Origin: an uncultured Clostridium sp.
GTDB taxonomy: Bacteria > Bacillota > Clostridia > TANB77 > CAG-508
Direction of reading: 5' to 3'
Length of the DNA stretch: 47,490 nt
NCBI GenBank assembly: GCA_946496575.1
Contig: CAMMHE010000010.1
Location: 1-47,490 of the forward strand
Shown: positions 1-8,111 of the stretch, piece after piece
Numbering within the stretch: position 1 is the first letter of the stretch
Layout of the letters: each line of letters starts with the position of its first letter
Position numbers and translations under genes: made by a program
The notes under the pieces: model-generated
What the model was told of the DNA's origin: nothing
The model's input: only the letters and a program-made list of their open reading frames with translations
Databases searched by the model: none

Positions 1-2
1 TG

Positions 3-86
3 GTTATGTTTGTGATGTCAAAAGTAATGGAATTTACAAAAGAAGAGCAAAATAGGATAGCTATATATTTGGTAAATTGTACTTGA
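3..86 (+). CDS. C-terminal end of an unidentified protein, cut by the window edge
   Basis: One frame is open from the window edge to a TGA at 84-86, giving about 27 residues that end in KEEQNRIAIYLVNCT. The composition (Glu, Lys, Ile-rich amphipathic tail) is plausible for a real C-terminus and nothing else explains these bases. It lies upstream of the first complete gene on the same strand. The fragment is too short for a family call, and the other two forward frames close quickly. I am not sure it is coding. Confidence 0.35.
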   Translation, partial: VMFVMSKVMEFTKEEQNRIAIYLVNCT

Positions 87-134
87 GTTTTTATTATAAA
101 TATTGATTATATATAAACTAGAAAGTGAGATAAA

Positions 135-1487
135 ATGAAACAAATAATATTTTTAATAGATACAGATAATGCAAAATTTTTAATAGAAGATACTAATGGT
201 AAATATAGATTACCTATGCTAAAAAGTTCAGATGGAATAGAAAATATTAGTGAAGAATTTTTTAAGAAATATAAAATTAAGATATCAAAAAGCAAGTTGG
301 AAATATTAAAAGATAATAAAAAATATACATTAATTAGAACCTATATTAATAAATCTGAAAATGATAAAAAATATAAGAGCTATAAGTTAAGTGATATAAG
401 TCAAATGATTTGTGATAATGATGAAAATCAAAGAGAAATATTAACAGATATTATGATTAATATATTAAAAGAATCGATAAATGATTCTTTTTGGTTAGGA
501 ATTATATTATCAGTGGAAGATAAAATAGAAGATCCACAAATGAAAAATTTGTTAACTTCATTTTTATTATTTTTTTCTTCTATATTTTGCCAGGAATGTG
601 TGGAATATAAGTTAGGAGAAATTATAAATTCAGAAATTAATGAAAATAGTAGACTTAAAAAAATGAGAAATTTTTATTTAAAACAATGTCCATTATATAA
701 CTCTAAAAAAATAAAAAAAACAATTAAAGATATGGGAATTGACTTTAATAATTATATATTTGATATTGTATTATGGTTTATTGATGAAAAACTTATTGAT
801 ATTAATATTAGAAATTGGAATATAAACAAAAGTAATAATTACGACATATATAATCAAATAATATTAAGTCCTAGAAGATGGATAAAGAATCAATTCCCAC
901 AATATAATGATTGGTTCGAAAGTATAAGAAAAGTATATATTGATGAATTTATAAAAAGATTTAATAAAATAAAAATTATTCAAAAGTCATATTCTACCAA
1001 TAAGTTATTTAATAAAAATTTATCTGATGATGAAAAAGTATATATATTATATAGAATAGGATTATTAAAAACAATTAAGCTAATTTCTGAGATTTTTGGA
1101 ACAGGAAATTTTGTTGGAGAGAAATTTAATAATAATTTTTATTTAGACTTTGATATCTTTTTAATAAAGGTTAAAGCTACTTTGATTCAAATGCTTTGGA
1201 ATGACAGTCAACAAAATAATCTTCCATTTTTAAACAAAATTTTAAATAATTTACCTAAAGAATTAGATGATAACTTTTTTACAATTAATAGAAAATGCAG
1301 AGATAACATTCATTATGGATTTTTTAATAATATAAAAAAAGAAGACTATAAATTATTACAAAAAAATCAAGATATTTATTTAAATTATGTTATAAAAGAG
1401 TTTAATAATAATATTACATATGACTTTGGTAATAAGTATAAAGAAGATATAAAGATAGCAAATATTTTATATAAAAACAAACAATAA
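135..1487 (+). CDS. Uncharacterised protein with possible HEPN-like C-terminus, adjacent to restriction-modification genes
   Basis: A 450-residue soluble protein that I do not recognise. There is no signal peptide or membrane segment. It is rich in Asn, Lys and Ile and contains several Trp-containing helical stretches in the middle (around residues 200-270). Near the C-terminus it carries RKCRDNIHYG (Arg386 to His393), which fits the R-x4-6-H signature of HEPN ribonuclease-type domains. That is a weak match on its own, and HEPN domains are common in defence proteins. The start is the ATG after a weak AAAGTGAG ribosome site. The gene is monocistronic: a 9-bp-stem terminator at 1508-1536 separates it from the DpnII-type operon, so any link to that system is by position only. 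Confidence 0.6.
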   Translation: MKQIIFLIDTDNAKFLIEDTNGKYRLPMLKSSDGIENISEEFFKKYKIKISKSKLEILKDNKKYTLIRTYINKSENDKKYKSYKLSDISQMICDNDENQREILTDIMINILKESINDSFWLGIILSVEDKIEDPQMKNLLTSFLLFFSSIFCQECVEYKLGEIINSEINENSRLKKMRNFYLKQCPLYNSKKIKKTIKDMGIDFNNYIFDIVLWFIDEKLIDINIRNWNINKSNNYDIYNQIILSPRRWIKNQFPQYNDWFESIRKVYIDEFIKRFNKIKIIQKSYSTNKLFNKNLSDDEKVYILYRIGLLKTIKLISEIFGTGNFVGEKFNNNFYLDFDIFLIKVKATLIQMLWNDSQQNNLPFLNKILNNLPKELDDNFFTINRKCRDNIHYGFFNNIKKEDYKLLQKNQDIYLNYVIKEFNNNITYDFGNKYKEDIKIANILYKNKQ

Positions 1488-1507
1488 TTGTGATAAATTA
1501 AAAAATG

Positions 1508-1536
1508 GACATATATATGTAATATATGTCTTTTTT
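1508..1536 (+). terminator. Intrinsic terminator after the first gene
   Basis: A perfect 9-bp stem (GACATATAT at 1508-1516 pairs with ATATATGTC at 1522-1530) has a 5-nt loop and is followed directly by six T residues. It isolates the upstream orphan gene from the restriction-modification operon. Confidence 0.8.
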
Positions 1537-1547
1537 CTATTAATTGG

Positions 1548-1576
1548 TTGTTTAAATAGAAAAAATATGATATATT
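1548..1576 (+). promoter_or_regulatory. Probable promoter of the DpnII-type operon
   Basis: TTGTTT at 1548-1553 and TATATT at 1571-1576 are separated by 17 bp, a fair match to the SigA consensus, about 22 bp before the methylase start codon. It sits just behind the preceding terminator, so the six-gene defence operon appears to have its own transcription unit. No separate controller gene is seen. Confidence 0.6.
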
Positions 1577-1598
1577 ATGAGTAGAATTGGAGGAAAAA

Positions 1599-2546
1599 AT
1601 GGAGTTAATAAGACCTTTTGTAAAATGGGCTGGTGGAAAAGGCGGATTGATCCCACAGTTAAAGAACTTTTACCCATTTGATTTAGAAAACGGAATTATA
1701 GAAAGATATGTAGAACCATTTATAGGTGGTGGTGCAGTTTTAATAGACATATTACAAAAATATGATGTAAAAGAAGCATATGCATTTGATATAAATAAAG
1801 ATTTAATAAACTGTTATAATGTAATAAAAAGCAATGTAGAAGATTTAATTGAAGAATTAGATAAAAAAGAAAAAGAATTTTTAAAATTAGAAACAGATGA
1901 TAGAACAGCTTATTTTTATGATATAAGAAGTAAATACAATTCTTATAAATTAGAAAAATTAATTGATGTAAAAAGAGCTTCTGAATTTATATTTTTGAAT
2001 AGGACATGTTTTAATGGTTTATATAGAGTTAACAAAAGTGGAGAATTTAATGTGCCTTGTGGTAAATATAAAAATCCTACAATATGTGATTCTAAAAATT
2101 TAAGAAACTTGTCGGGATTAATTAAAAATGTAGTTTTTGAATATGGCGATTATAAAAAAAGTAGTAAATATGTTGATAATAAAACATTTGTATATTTTGA
2201 TCCACCATATAGACCTTTATCTATTACATCAGGATTTACTTCATATACAAAAGAAGATTTTAATGATGAAAATCAAAAAGAGCTAGCACAATATTATAGA
2301 GAATTAAATAAGAAAAAAGCAAAGTTAATGTTAAGTAATTCAAATCCTAAAAATACAAATAAGGAAGATACATTTTTTGAAGATATTTACAAAGGATTTA
2401 ATATAAATGAAGTTTCAGCAAAGAGAATGATAAATGCAAACAGTAAAGGAAGAGGAGAAATTTCAGAATTACTTATAACAAATTATGAGGAGACAATAGA
2501 ATGTACAGAGGAAAATTCTATTATGAAGATGGTAGCTTCAAATTAA
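1599..2546 (+). CDS. dpnM: DpnM-like GATC adenine-N6 DNA methyltransferase (D12 class)
   Basis: This is the modification enzyme of a DpnII-type system, predicted to methylate adenine in double-stranded GATC. Near the N-terminus is the SAM-binding FVKWAGGKGGL motif, and the catalytic DPPY is followed by RPLSITSGFTSYTKEDF, typical of Dam/DpnM D12-class enzymes. The length (315 residues) is close to that of DpnM. An in-frame TTG exists at 1587, but it overlaps the GGAGG at 1589-1593, which sets the ATG at 1599 as the start. Its 3' end overlaps the next methylase gene by 46 bp, so the two are probably translationally coupled. GATC sites occur throughout the window, so they are not avoided. Family assignment is strong; the specificity is inferred from the neighbouring DpnA- and DpnII-like genes. 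Confidence 0.93.
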   Translation: MELIRPFVKWAGGKGGLIPQLKNFYPFDLENGIIERYVEPFIGGGAVLIDILQKYDVKEAYAFDINKDLINCYNVIKSNVEDLIEELDKKEKEFLKLETDDRTAYFYDIRSKYNSYKLEKLIDVKRASEFIFLNRTCFNGLYRVNKSGEFNVPCGKYKNPTICDSKNLRNLSGLIKNVVFEYGDYKKSSKYVDNKTFVYFDPPYRPLSITSGFTSYTKEDFNDENQKELAQYYRELNKKKAKLMLSNSNPKNTNKEDTFFEDIYKGFNINEVSAKRMINANSKGRGEISELLITNYEETIECTEENSIMKMVASN

Positions 2547-3295
2547 TTGATAGTGACACATTTAAAGCACTGAAAAAATTTGAAGCTAAAACTTTTGATA
2601 TGATTTTTGCTGATCCACCATATTTTTTATCAAGTAATGGAATTACTTGTAGTGGTGGAAAAATGGTTAGTGTAAATAAAGGGAAATGGGACAAAAGTTT
2701 AAGTATATCTGAAAAACATAAATTTAATAGAAATTGGATTAAAGAGTGTTATAGAATATTAAAAGATAATGGAACAATATGGATTAGTGGAACTCTACAC
2801 AATATTTATTCGATAGGAATGGCTCTTGAAGAAGAAGGATTTAAAATTATAAACAATATAACTTGGCAAAAGACTAATCCTCCACCTAATTTAGCTTGTA
2901 AAACTTTTACACATTCAACAGAAACAATTTTGTGGGCAAGAAAAGATTTGAAAAATGTAAAATATACATTTAATTATGATGTAATGAAACAAATGAATGG
3001 TAATAAACAAATGAAAGATGTTTGGACAACTTCTATAACAAAACCATCAGAAAAAAAGCAAGGAAAACATCCAACACAAAAACCTTTGAACCTTTTAGAA
3101 AGAATAATTTTAGCATCGACTAATGAAAATGATTTAATTTTAGATCCTTTTTGTGGTAGCAGTACAACTGGAATAGCGGCAAATAAATTAAATAGAAGGT
3201 ACATAGGTATAGATAATTCAAAAGCATATTTGGATTTATCGATAAGAAGATATAATAGTTTAATAGATGGAGAAAATAAATGGAAGAAATTATAA
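2501..3295 (+). CDS. dpnA: DpnA-like adenine-N6 DNA methyltransferase (beta class, second methylase of DpnII systems)
   Basis: This is the second methylase of DpnII-type systems. In Streptococcus the homologue also methylates single-stranded GATC and protects incoming DNA during transformation. Motif order is that of the beta class: the catalytic FADPPYFLSSNG comes early (about residue 37), then WISGTLHNIYSIGMALE, ITWQKTNPPPN, HSTETILWARK, GKHPTQKP, and a late SAM motif DPFCGSSTTGIAA. These match DpnA closely as I remember it, and the 264-residue length fits. A GAGGAG ribosome site lies at 2488-2493. The gene starts inside dpnM and overlaps the next gene by 16 bp. If the single-strand activity is conserved, it would suggest uptake of single-stranded DNA, but no competence gene is in this window. 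Confidence 0.93.
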   Translation: MYRGKFYYEDGSFKLIDSDTFKALKKFEAKTFDMIFADPPYFLSSNGITCSGGKMVSVNKGKWDKSLSISEKHKFNRNWIKECYRILKDNGTIWISGTLHNIYSIGMALEEEGFKIINNITWQKTNPPPNLACKTFTHSTETILWARKDLKNVKYTFNYDVMKQMNGNKQMKDVWTTSITKPSEKKQGKHPTQKPLNLLERIILASTNENDLILDPFCGSSTTGIAANKLNRRYIGIDNSKAYLDLSIRRYNSLIDGENKWKKL

Positions 3296-4626
3296 GTTTT
3301 TTAAATGGAATTTTAACTGATTTAAATATAAAAAATATAGATAGCATAACAATAGAAGAAGGAAGAAATATAGTAAAGAATTTAAATGAGTTTCTTTATA
3401 CTAATTATGATGGTATAGGAAAAACATTTGAATTAGATTCAGAAAGAGATTATATTTCAGATTATCATAAATTTTGGGAAAAAAATTGTGAAAAAATCTT
3501 ATTACCAAGTATAAATAAAACCAAATGTGAAGAAGTTGCAGATGTATTTCATGAAATATATATAAATAATAAAGAGGCTTTTTATTCTTTATATAGTAAA
3601 GAAGGATTAAATGATGAAGAAGTTTGTAAAATAAGATTTTATACAGCTTCGCAAGATTTTAACGGTTCAAGAAAATTTTCAGAGTATGCAGAAATATATA
3701 AGGAAGATCCAAGTATTTTTGACAAAGAGTATATAAATAGTAAACCTGAAAGTTTTATAAGAGATTTGAAATTTTCTAAGTTGTCTCAAACGGATAAAAG
3801 AATACAATTTGCAAAAAAATCTGCCGAAATGTTATTACAATTTAAATGTGAGCCATTTGAGTTATTAAAAAAATTTAATGGTGATTTACTAGAGATTAAG
3901 AATCAATTAATAAAGAACCAAGGAATGGGGTTTGGAAATAAAAAAGCAGATATGTTTATAAGAGATATGGTAGTATTAAGTATATGGAAGGACTATAAAA
4001 ATTTTGAACAGATAGATGTAGCATCAGATAGAAATACAATGAAAGTGGCATTAAGAACAGGAATTTTAAAAACAGAGATACCATTAGTATCAAGTTTTTT
4101 AGATATATTTTGTTACCAATATTCTTTAATAGACCAATGGTGTGCTAAAGCTTGGAGAGAAGTATGGAATATATGGAATAAAAAATATCCAAAAGAATGC
4201 ATAGAAGGACCCTCATTATTAGATTATTTAGTTTATAGAATTATTGGTATTGAATTTTGTAATGAAAAACTTGCTATCTTTAATGGAAAAAATTGTGGAC
4301 ATGTATTTAAATGGCATTCATCAAAAAATAGAAAATGCCAAGTATGTGCAAAAAACAAAATATATTCAGAAGCTAAATTGATTAATAAGGTTTTACCATG
4401 TCAAGATGAAGAAGGATATATATACATCGAAAAAAATAAATACGTTAGTGGGAAAGAAGCGGTATTACATGGATATAAAGAATGTCCATTAATAAACGTA
4501 TGTAATCCAATGAGTAATAATTTTATAAAATATAATGGACCAAAGTCAATCAGCATTTTGGGAAGAACTGGTTGGAGTAGCACATATACTAAAAGAAATG
4601 AAGGTGGCGGAGGTTTAATGTCATAA
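3280..4626 (+). CDS. HhH-GPD (endonuclease III/MutY-like) DNA glycosylase-like protein within the DpnII operon
   Basis: A 448-residue protein not normally part of DpnII systems. Residues 217-223 (GFGNKKA) align with the endonuclease III hairpin GVGRKTA, putting Lys221 on the catalytic lysine. About 25 residues on, IDVASDRNTMKVALRTGIL (245-263) aligns with the VDTHVxR...RLGL block, putting Asp246 on the catalytic aspartate and Arg251 on the conserved arginine. A Cys-rich C-terminus follows (Cys339, 353, 356, 374, 402, 408, the last two as CPLINVC), which could bind zinc or a degenerate iron-sulfur cluster. The first 160 residues are unfamiliar. It overlaps dpnA by 16 bp and precedes the nuclease gene by 17 bp. 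The superfamily call is my motif alignment; the substrate is unknown. It may repair damage at methylated GATC or act in restriction. Confidence 0.6.
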   Translation: MEEIISFLNGILTDLNIKNIDSITIEEGRNIVKNLNEFLYTNYDGIGKTFELDSERDYISDYHKFWEKNCEKILLPSINKTKCEEVADVFHEIYINNKEAFYSLYSKEGLNDEEVCKIRFYTASQDFNGSRKFSEYAEIYKEDPSIFDKEYINSKPESFIRDLKFSKLSQTDKRIQFAKKSAEMLLQFKCEPFELLKKFNGDLLEIKNQLIKNQGMGFGNKKADMFIRDMVVLSIWKDYKNFEQIDVASDRNTMKVALRTGILKTEIPLVSSFLDIFCYQYSLIDQWCAKAWREVWNIWNKKYPKECIEGPSLLDYLVYRIIGIEFCNEKLAIFNGKNCGHVFKWHSSKNRKCQVCAKNKIYSEAKLINKVLPCQDEEGYIYIEKNKYVSGKEAVLHGYKECPLINVCNPMSNNFIKYNGPKSISILGRTGWSSTYTKRNEGGGGLMS

Positions 4627-4643
4627 GAAGGAGAATAGTAAAG

Positions 4644-5507
4644 ATGAAAAGAAACTTTGCAGAGTGGTTATTAACATTTACAGATAGTATTGCTAATTAT
4701 AAATATTACATAGATTTTGAAACGATATATAAGAATGCTGAAATATATAAAATAGAACTAAATATGTTAAATTCTTTAATCGGGAGTAAGAATATAGAAA
4801 AAGAATTTGAAGATTTAGTAAAAAAATATCCTGAAGTTTTAAAATGTATACCTATATTATTAGCAGTAAGACAGTATGAAATAATTGTTTTAGATGAAGA
4901 TGGAAATAAATTTGAATATAATTTTAAAAAAATGAATTATGATGTAGAGCAATATAAAGTGTTTATGAGAGAAACAGGTTTATTTGGATTATTAGAAAAA
5001 CATCTAGTTAATAATTTATATGATTATGTTTTAGGCGTTGAATCTGGACTAAATTCTAATGCTAGAAAAAATCGTGGCGGACATTTAATGGAAGATTTAG
5101 TTGAAAAATTTATTCAAAAAGCAGGTTTTAAGAAAAATGAAACATATTTTAAAGAGATGTACTTACAGGATATAGAAAATAAATGGAAATTAGATATGTC
5201 TTTTATAAGTAATAAAAATCAAGCAACTAAGCGATTTGATTATGTAATAAAAACTGATAATTGTATTTATGGAATAGAAACTAACTTTTATGCTGCTGGT
5301 GGTTCAAAACTTAATGAAACAGCAAGAAGTTATAAAATGATAGCAGAAGAGGCAGAAAAAGTTGTAGGATTTGAATTTGTATGGTTTACAGATGGAATGG
5401 GATGGATCTCAGCTAGAAATAACTTAAGAGAAACATTTGATAGAATGGAGAATGTTTATAATATTAATGATATGAAGAATGGAATAATGAAAGAAATATT
5501 TAAATAA
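4644..5507 (+). CDS. dpnB: DpnII-like type II restriction endonuclease (GATC)
   Basis: This is the restriction partner of the two upstream methylases, predicted to cut unmethylated GATC. The length (287 residues) is within one residue of DpnII as I remember it. It contains the conserved stretches ARKNRGGHLMEDLVEKFI (central) and ETNFYAAGGSKLNETARSYK (about residue 210), the latter holding the acidic and lysine residues expected of a PD-(D/E)xK-type active site: Asp192 region, then Glu211 in GIETNFY. An AAGGAG ribosome site at 4629-4634 precedes the ATG. Standard DpnII loci read methylase, methylase, nuclease; here a glycosylase-like gene is inserted before the nuclease. No truncation or frameshift is visible, so the system looks intact. 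Confidence 0.9.
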   Translation: MKRNFAEWLLTFTDSIANYKYYIDFETIYKNAEIYKIELNMLNSLIGSKNIEKEFEDLVKKYPEVLKCIPILLAVRQYEIIVLDEDGNKFEYNFKKMNYDVEQYKVFMRETGLFGLLEKHLVNNLYDYVLGVESGLNSNARKNRGGHLMEDLVEKFIQKAGFKKNETYFKEMYLQDIENKWKLDMSFISNKNQATKRFDYVIKTDNCIYGIETNFYAAGGSKLNETARSYKMIAEEAEKVVGFEFVWFTDGMGWISARNNLRETFDRMENVYNINDMKNGIMKEIFK

Positions 5508-5519
5508 GGAAGGAAAAAG

Positions 5520-7820
5520 ATGTTAAATAATAATATAAAAATAGATTTGCATATACACTCTAAAGCAAGTGAATATAAAGAACGTGAAGGATATGTAGCC
5601 GATAGTAATATAGATAATATAGATGTGTTGCTAAAAAATGTTGAAGATAATAAAGTTAATATGATATCAATCACAGATCATAATAGATTTGATTATGAAT
5701 TATATAAAAAAATAAAATCAGTAATAAATAAGCCACCATACGAAGATATAAAGAATATATTGCCTGGAGTAGAGTTTGATGTAATGTTGGAAGAATCAAG
5801 CACGACATCATGTCATATTATTTGTATATTTGATGATTGCAACGATAAAAAAATTGAGAATATTCAATCTAAAATTAATGAGGTAAGAATACTAGAAAGT
5901 GAATCAGATTATTATAAATTAGAAGAATTTGAAAATATTTTATATAAGGTAGGAACAAGTGTAGTATTAATAGCACATCAAAAGAGTGGTATAGATGTTC
6001 AAGATTCTACTGGAAAACATCATAGCTTGTCAGAAGCAGTAAAAGATCCTAACGAATGGATAAGAATTGGATACATTAATGCACTTGAATATCAAAAACC
6101 AAGAATTCAAGGGATGATAAAAAATAATCTAAAAGAAATAAATACCAAATTTGCCACAATTACGGGAAGTGATTGCCATGTTTGGAGTGCATATCCTAAT
6201 AAAGATAGTACAATAAAAACACCAAAGGAATATTTATCAAAAGTAAAATGTTTACCAACTTTTAAAGGCTTGTTATTAGCTTTAAGTTCTCCAGAAACGA
6301 GATTTGAAAGAAAAGATGAGGGAACATCTTCTAATTATATAAATCAAATAAAATTAGGAGAAAATAATATTGAATTATCAACAGGAATAAATGCAATTAT
6401 TGGAGAAAATGGTTCTGGAAAATCGTACATTCTAGGAAAAATAAATGGAGAGAATGAAAAAAAATATAAAAAGATTAATGAGAGTAATGAAATTAAAATA
6501 TCTAAAATTGGCTCTCCTTCATTATTAAAAATTAGTCAAGGTGTAATTATTGAGCAAGTAAAATCTGGAAATTTATTAGAAAATAATTCGGAATATTATG
6601 ATGAAATTCCAACAATAAATGAGTTTAAAACTAATATGACTGGATTTGTAACTAATTTAAAAAATTATGTAGAAGAAAAAATAAAAATAAAGGAAAACGA
6701 ACAAAAAATAAATAATTTAAAAATTTTAATAAAAGAATATGAAGAAGTTAAAAATTATTATGTTTCATTAAATATTGATATTGAGACTATAGAAAATCTT
6801 CCTAAAGAAAGATACAATGTAATAAACAGAATATATAGTGAAGTAAACAATGAATATACAGCAAATCAGACTTTTTATATAAATGAAAAAGAAAAAATGA
6901 TTAAGACTATTTTAACATCATTACAAGAATTAAGAAAGGAAATATCAAAAGAAACTAATCAAATAGATTCTGAAAATAAAGCTATTAATGTTATTACTGC
7001 AGTATTTAATAATATTAATGAAAAAATAAGAAAGGATAGAACGTCACAAGAAAATGAAAATCAAGATTTGATTGCAGAAATTCGAAGTTTTGCATTACAA
7101 ATAAAAAATTATTTAAATGAAAAAAATGAGAATGTTGAATTTCCTATATTTCCAAAAGAAATTAATGGTACTAGTATAAAATCTAAGCATGGTTTTAAAT
7201 TTATTAAAGAAGCAAAATATAATAATGCAAATTTAGAAGTAGCGTTGTACAAAGAATTATTTGTTCAGAATTATCAATCTAGTGAAAAAATAAAAGATAT
7301 TAACACACGAGATGAGTTCGTTAAGGCTGTTAATGGTGCTACAACGTTTGAAATGATAGAAAGTAAATTAAATTCTAATGTTCAAAAATTTATTACAGAA
7401 TATACAAAAGAGGAAACTAGAATAAAGGATGAAAATGGAACTGATGAAATTGGAACAACACCAGGAGAAATTGCATTAACTTATTATAAACTTCAGCTTT
7501 CAAAAGAAAATACAAATGATGTAATTTTAATTGATCAACCAGAAGATGATATTAGCATGAAAAGAATAGAAAATTATTTAATAGAATACTTTAATAGTGT
7601 TAGAGATAGAAAACAGATTATTTTTGTAACTCATAATCCACTATTAGTCGTTAATTTAGATGTAGATAATGTAATAAATATATCAAAGGATAGAAAAAAT
7701 ATTTTAAAAATTGACTCAGGATGTTTAGAAGATAAAAATATACTAGATTTGGTAAGCCAAAATTTAGATGGAGGTAAAGAAGCGGTTGAAAGGAGATTAA
7801 AAGTATATGGAGCAAATTAA
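5520..7820 (+). CDS. PHP-domain phosphoesterase fused to an SMC/AAA-like ATPase (TrlF-like), probable defence effector
   Basis: A 766-residue two-part protein. Residues 1-260 form a PHP domain: DLHIHS (His11, His13), TDH at 52-54, GVEF at 83-86, a histidine near 99, AHQ near 153 and GSDCHVW near 218-223, the expected metal ligands. Residues 290-766 form an ABC/SMC-type ATPase: Walker A GENGSGKS (296-303), a coiled-coil-rich middle (about 380-530), signature-like TTPGEIALTYYKLQLS (about 647-662), Walker B VILIDQPEDD (about 669-678) and an H-loop FVTHNP. The IDQPEDD form is shared with RloC/PrrC-like defence ATPases. I recall similar PHP-ATPases annotated as TrlF family. It starts 12 bp after the nuclease gene with AAGGAAGG before the ATG. 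The likely role is nucleic-acid-triggered cleavage of a phosphodiester; this is inference. Confidence 0.78.
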   Translation: MLNNNIKIDLHIHSKASEYKEREGYVADSNIDNIDVLLKNVEDNKVNMISITDHNRFDYELYKKIKSVINKPPYEDIKNILPGVEFDVMLEESSTTSCHIICIFDDCNDKKIENIQSKINEVRILESESDYYKLEEFENILYKVGTSVVLIAHQKSGIDVQDSTGKHHSLSEAVKDPNEWIRIGYINALEYQKPRIQGMIKNNLKEINTKFATITGSDCHVWSAYPNKDSTIKTPKEYLSKVKCLPTFKGLLLALSSPETRFERKDEGTSSNYINQIKLGENNIELSTGINAIIGENGSGKSYILGKINGENEKKYKKINESNEIKISKIGSPSLLKISQGVIIEQVKSGNLLENNSEYYDEIPTINEFKTNMTGFVTNLKNYVEEKIKIKENEQKINNLKILIKEYEEVKNYYVSLNIDIETIENLPKERYNVINRIYSEVNNEYTANQTFYINEKEKMIKTILTSLQELRKEISKETNQIDSENKAINVITAVFNNINEKIRKDRTSQENENQDLIAEIRSFALQIKNYLNEKNENVEFPIFPKEINGTSIKSKHGFKFIKEAKYNNANLEVALYKELFVQNYQSSEKIKDINTRDEFVKAVNGATTFEMIESKLNSNVQKFITEYTKEETRIKDENGTDEIGTTPGEIALTYYKLQLSKENTNDVILIDQPEDDISMKRIENYLIEYFNSVRDRKQIIFVTHNPLLVVNLDVDNVINISKDRKNILKIDSGCLEDKNILDLVSQNLDGGKEAVERRLKVYGAN

Positions 7821-8067
7821 TATTGAAATAACTAGAGAAAATAAGGATATATTAATTAAGAATACAGAAGGCGGAGAAATAAAAATATTAGAAACAAATA
7901 AAGAATTAAAAGCATCAGAGACTCTAAGGTTTTTAAATTATACGGATGGAAAAAAGTACATATTGAATCCACTAGATGAGAAATTAAAGAATGATAAAAA
8001 CATACAGTATGTATATCAAATTTTTTATGAAATTATAGATAAATTGAATCCTATAGAGGAAATATAA
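7807..8067 (+). CDS. Small uncharacterised protein coupled to the PHP-ATPase
   Basis: An 86-residue acidic protein with no membrane segment and no motif I recognise. The N-terminal half looks beta-rich (INIEITRENKDILIKN), the C-terminal half helical (YVYQIFYEIIDKL). Its ATG lies 14 bp inside the end of the PHP-ATPase gene, with AAGGAG at 7789-7794, so the two are almost certainly co-translated. Co-conserved small partners of PHP-ATPases could be activity regulators, specificity subunits or immunity factors, but nothing in the sequence decides this. It is the last gene of the operon. Coding is supported by the overlap, ribosome site and lack of a competing frame. Confidence 0.75.
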   Translation: MEQINIEITRENKDILIKNTEGGEIKILETNKELKASETLRFLNYTDGKKYILNPLDEKLKNDKNIQYVYQIFYEIIDKLNPIEEI

Positions 8068-8076
8068 ATAAACTAC

Positions 8077-8105
8077 TTGCAAAGCTTAAAAATTTATGTT
8101 ATATT
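8077..8105 (+). promoter_or_regulatory. SigA-type promoter reading into a region without an ORF
   Basis: TTGCAA (8077-8082), a 17-bp spacer and TATATT (8100-8105) make one of the better promoters in the window, yet no ORF follows. Transcription would begin near 8112 and reach the terminator at 8238-8269. Confidence 0.6.
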
Positions 8106-8111
8106 CTAATC

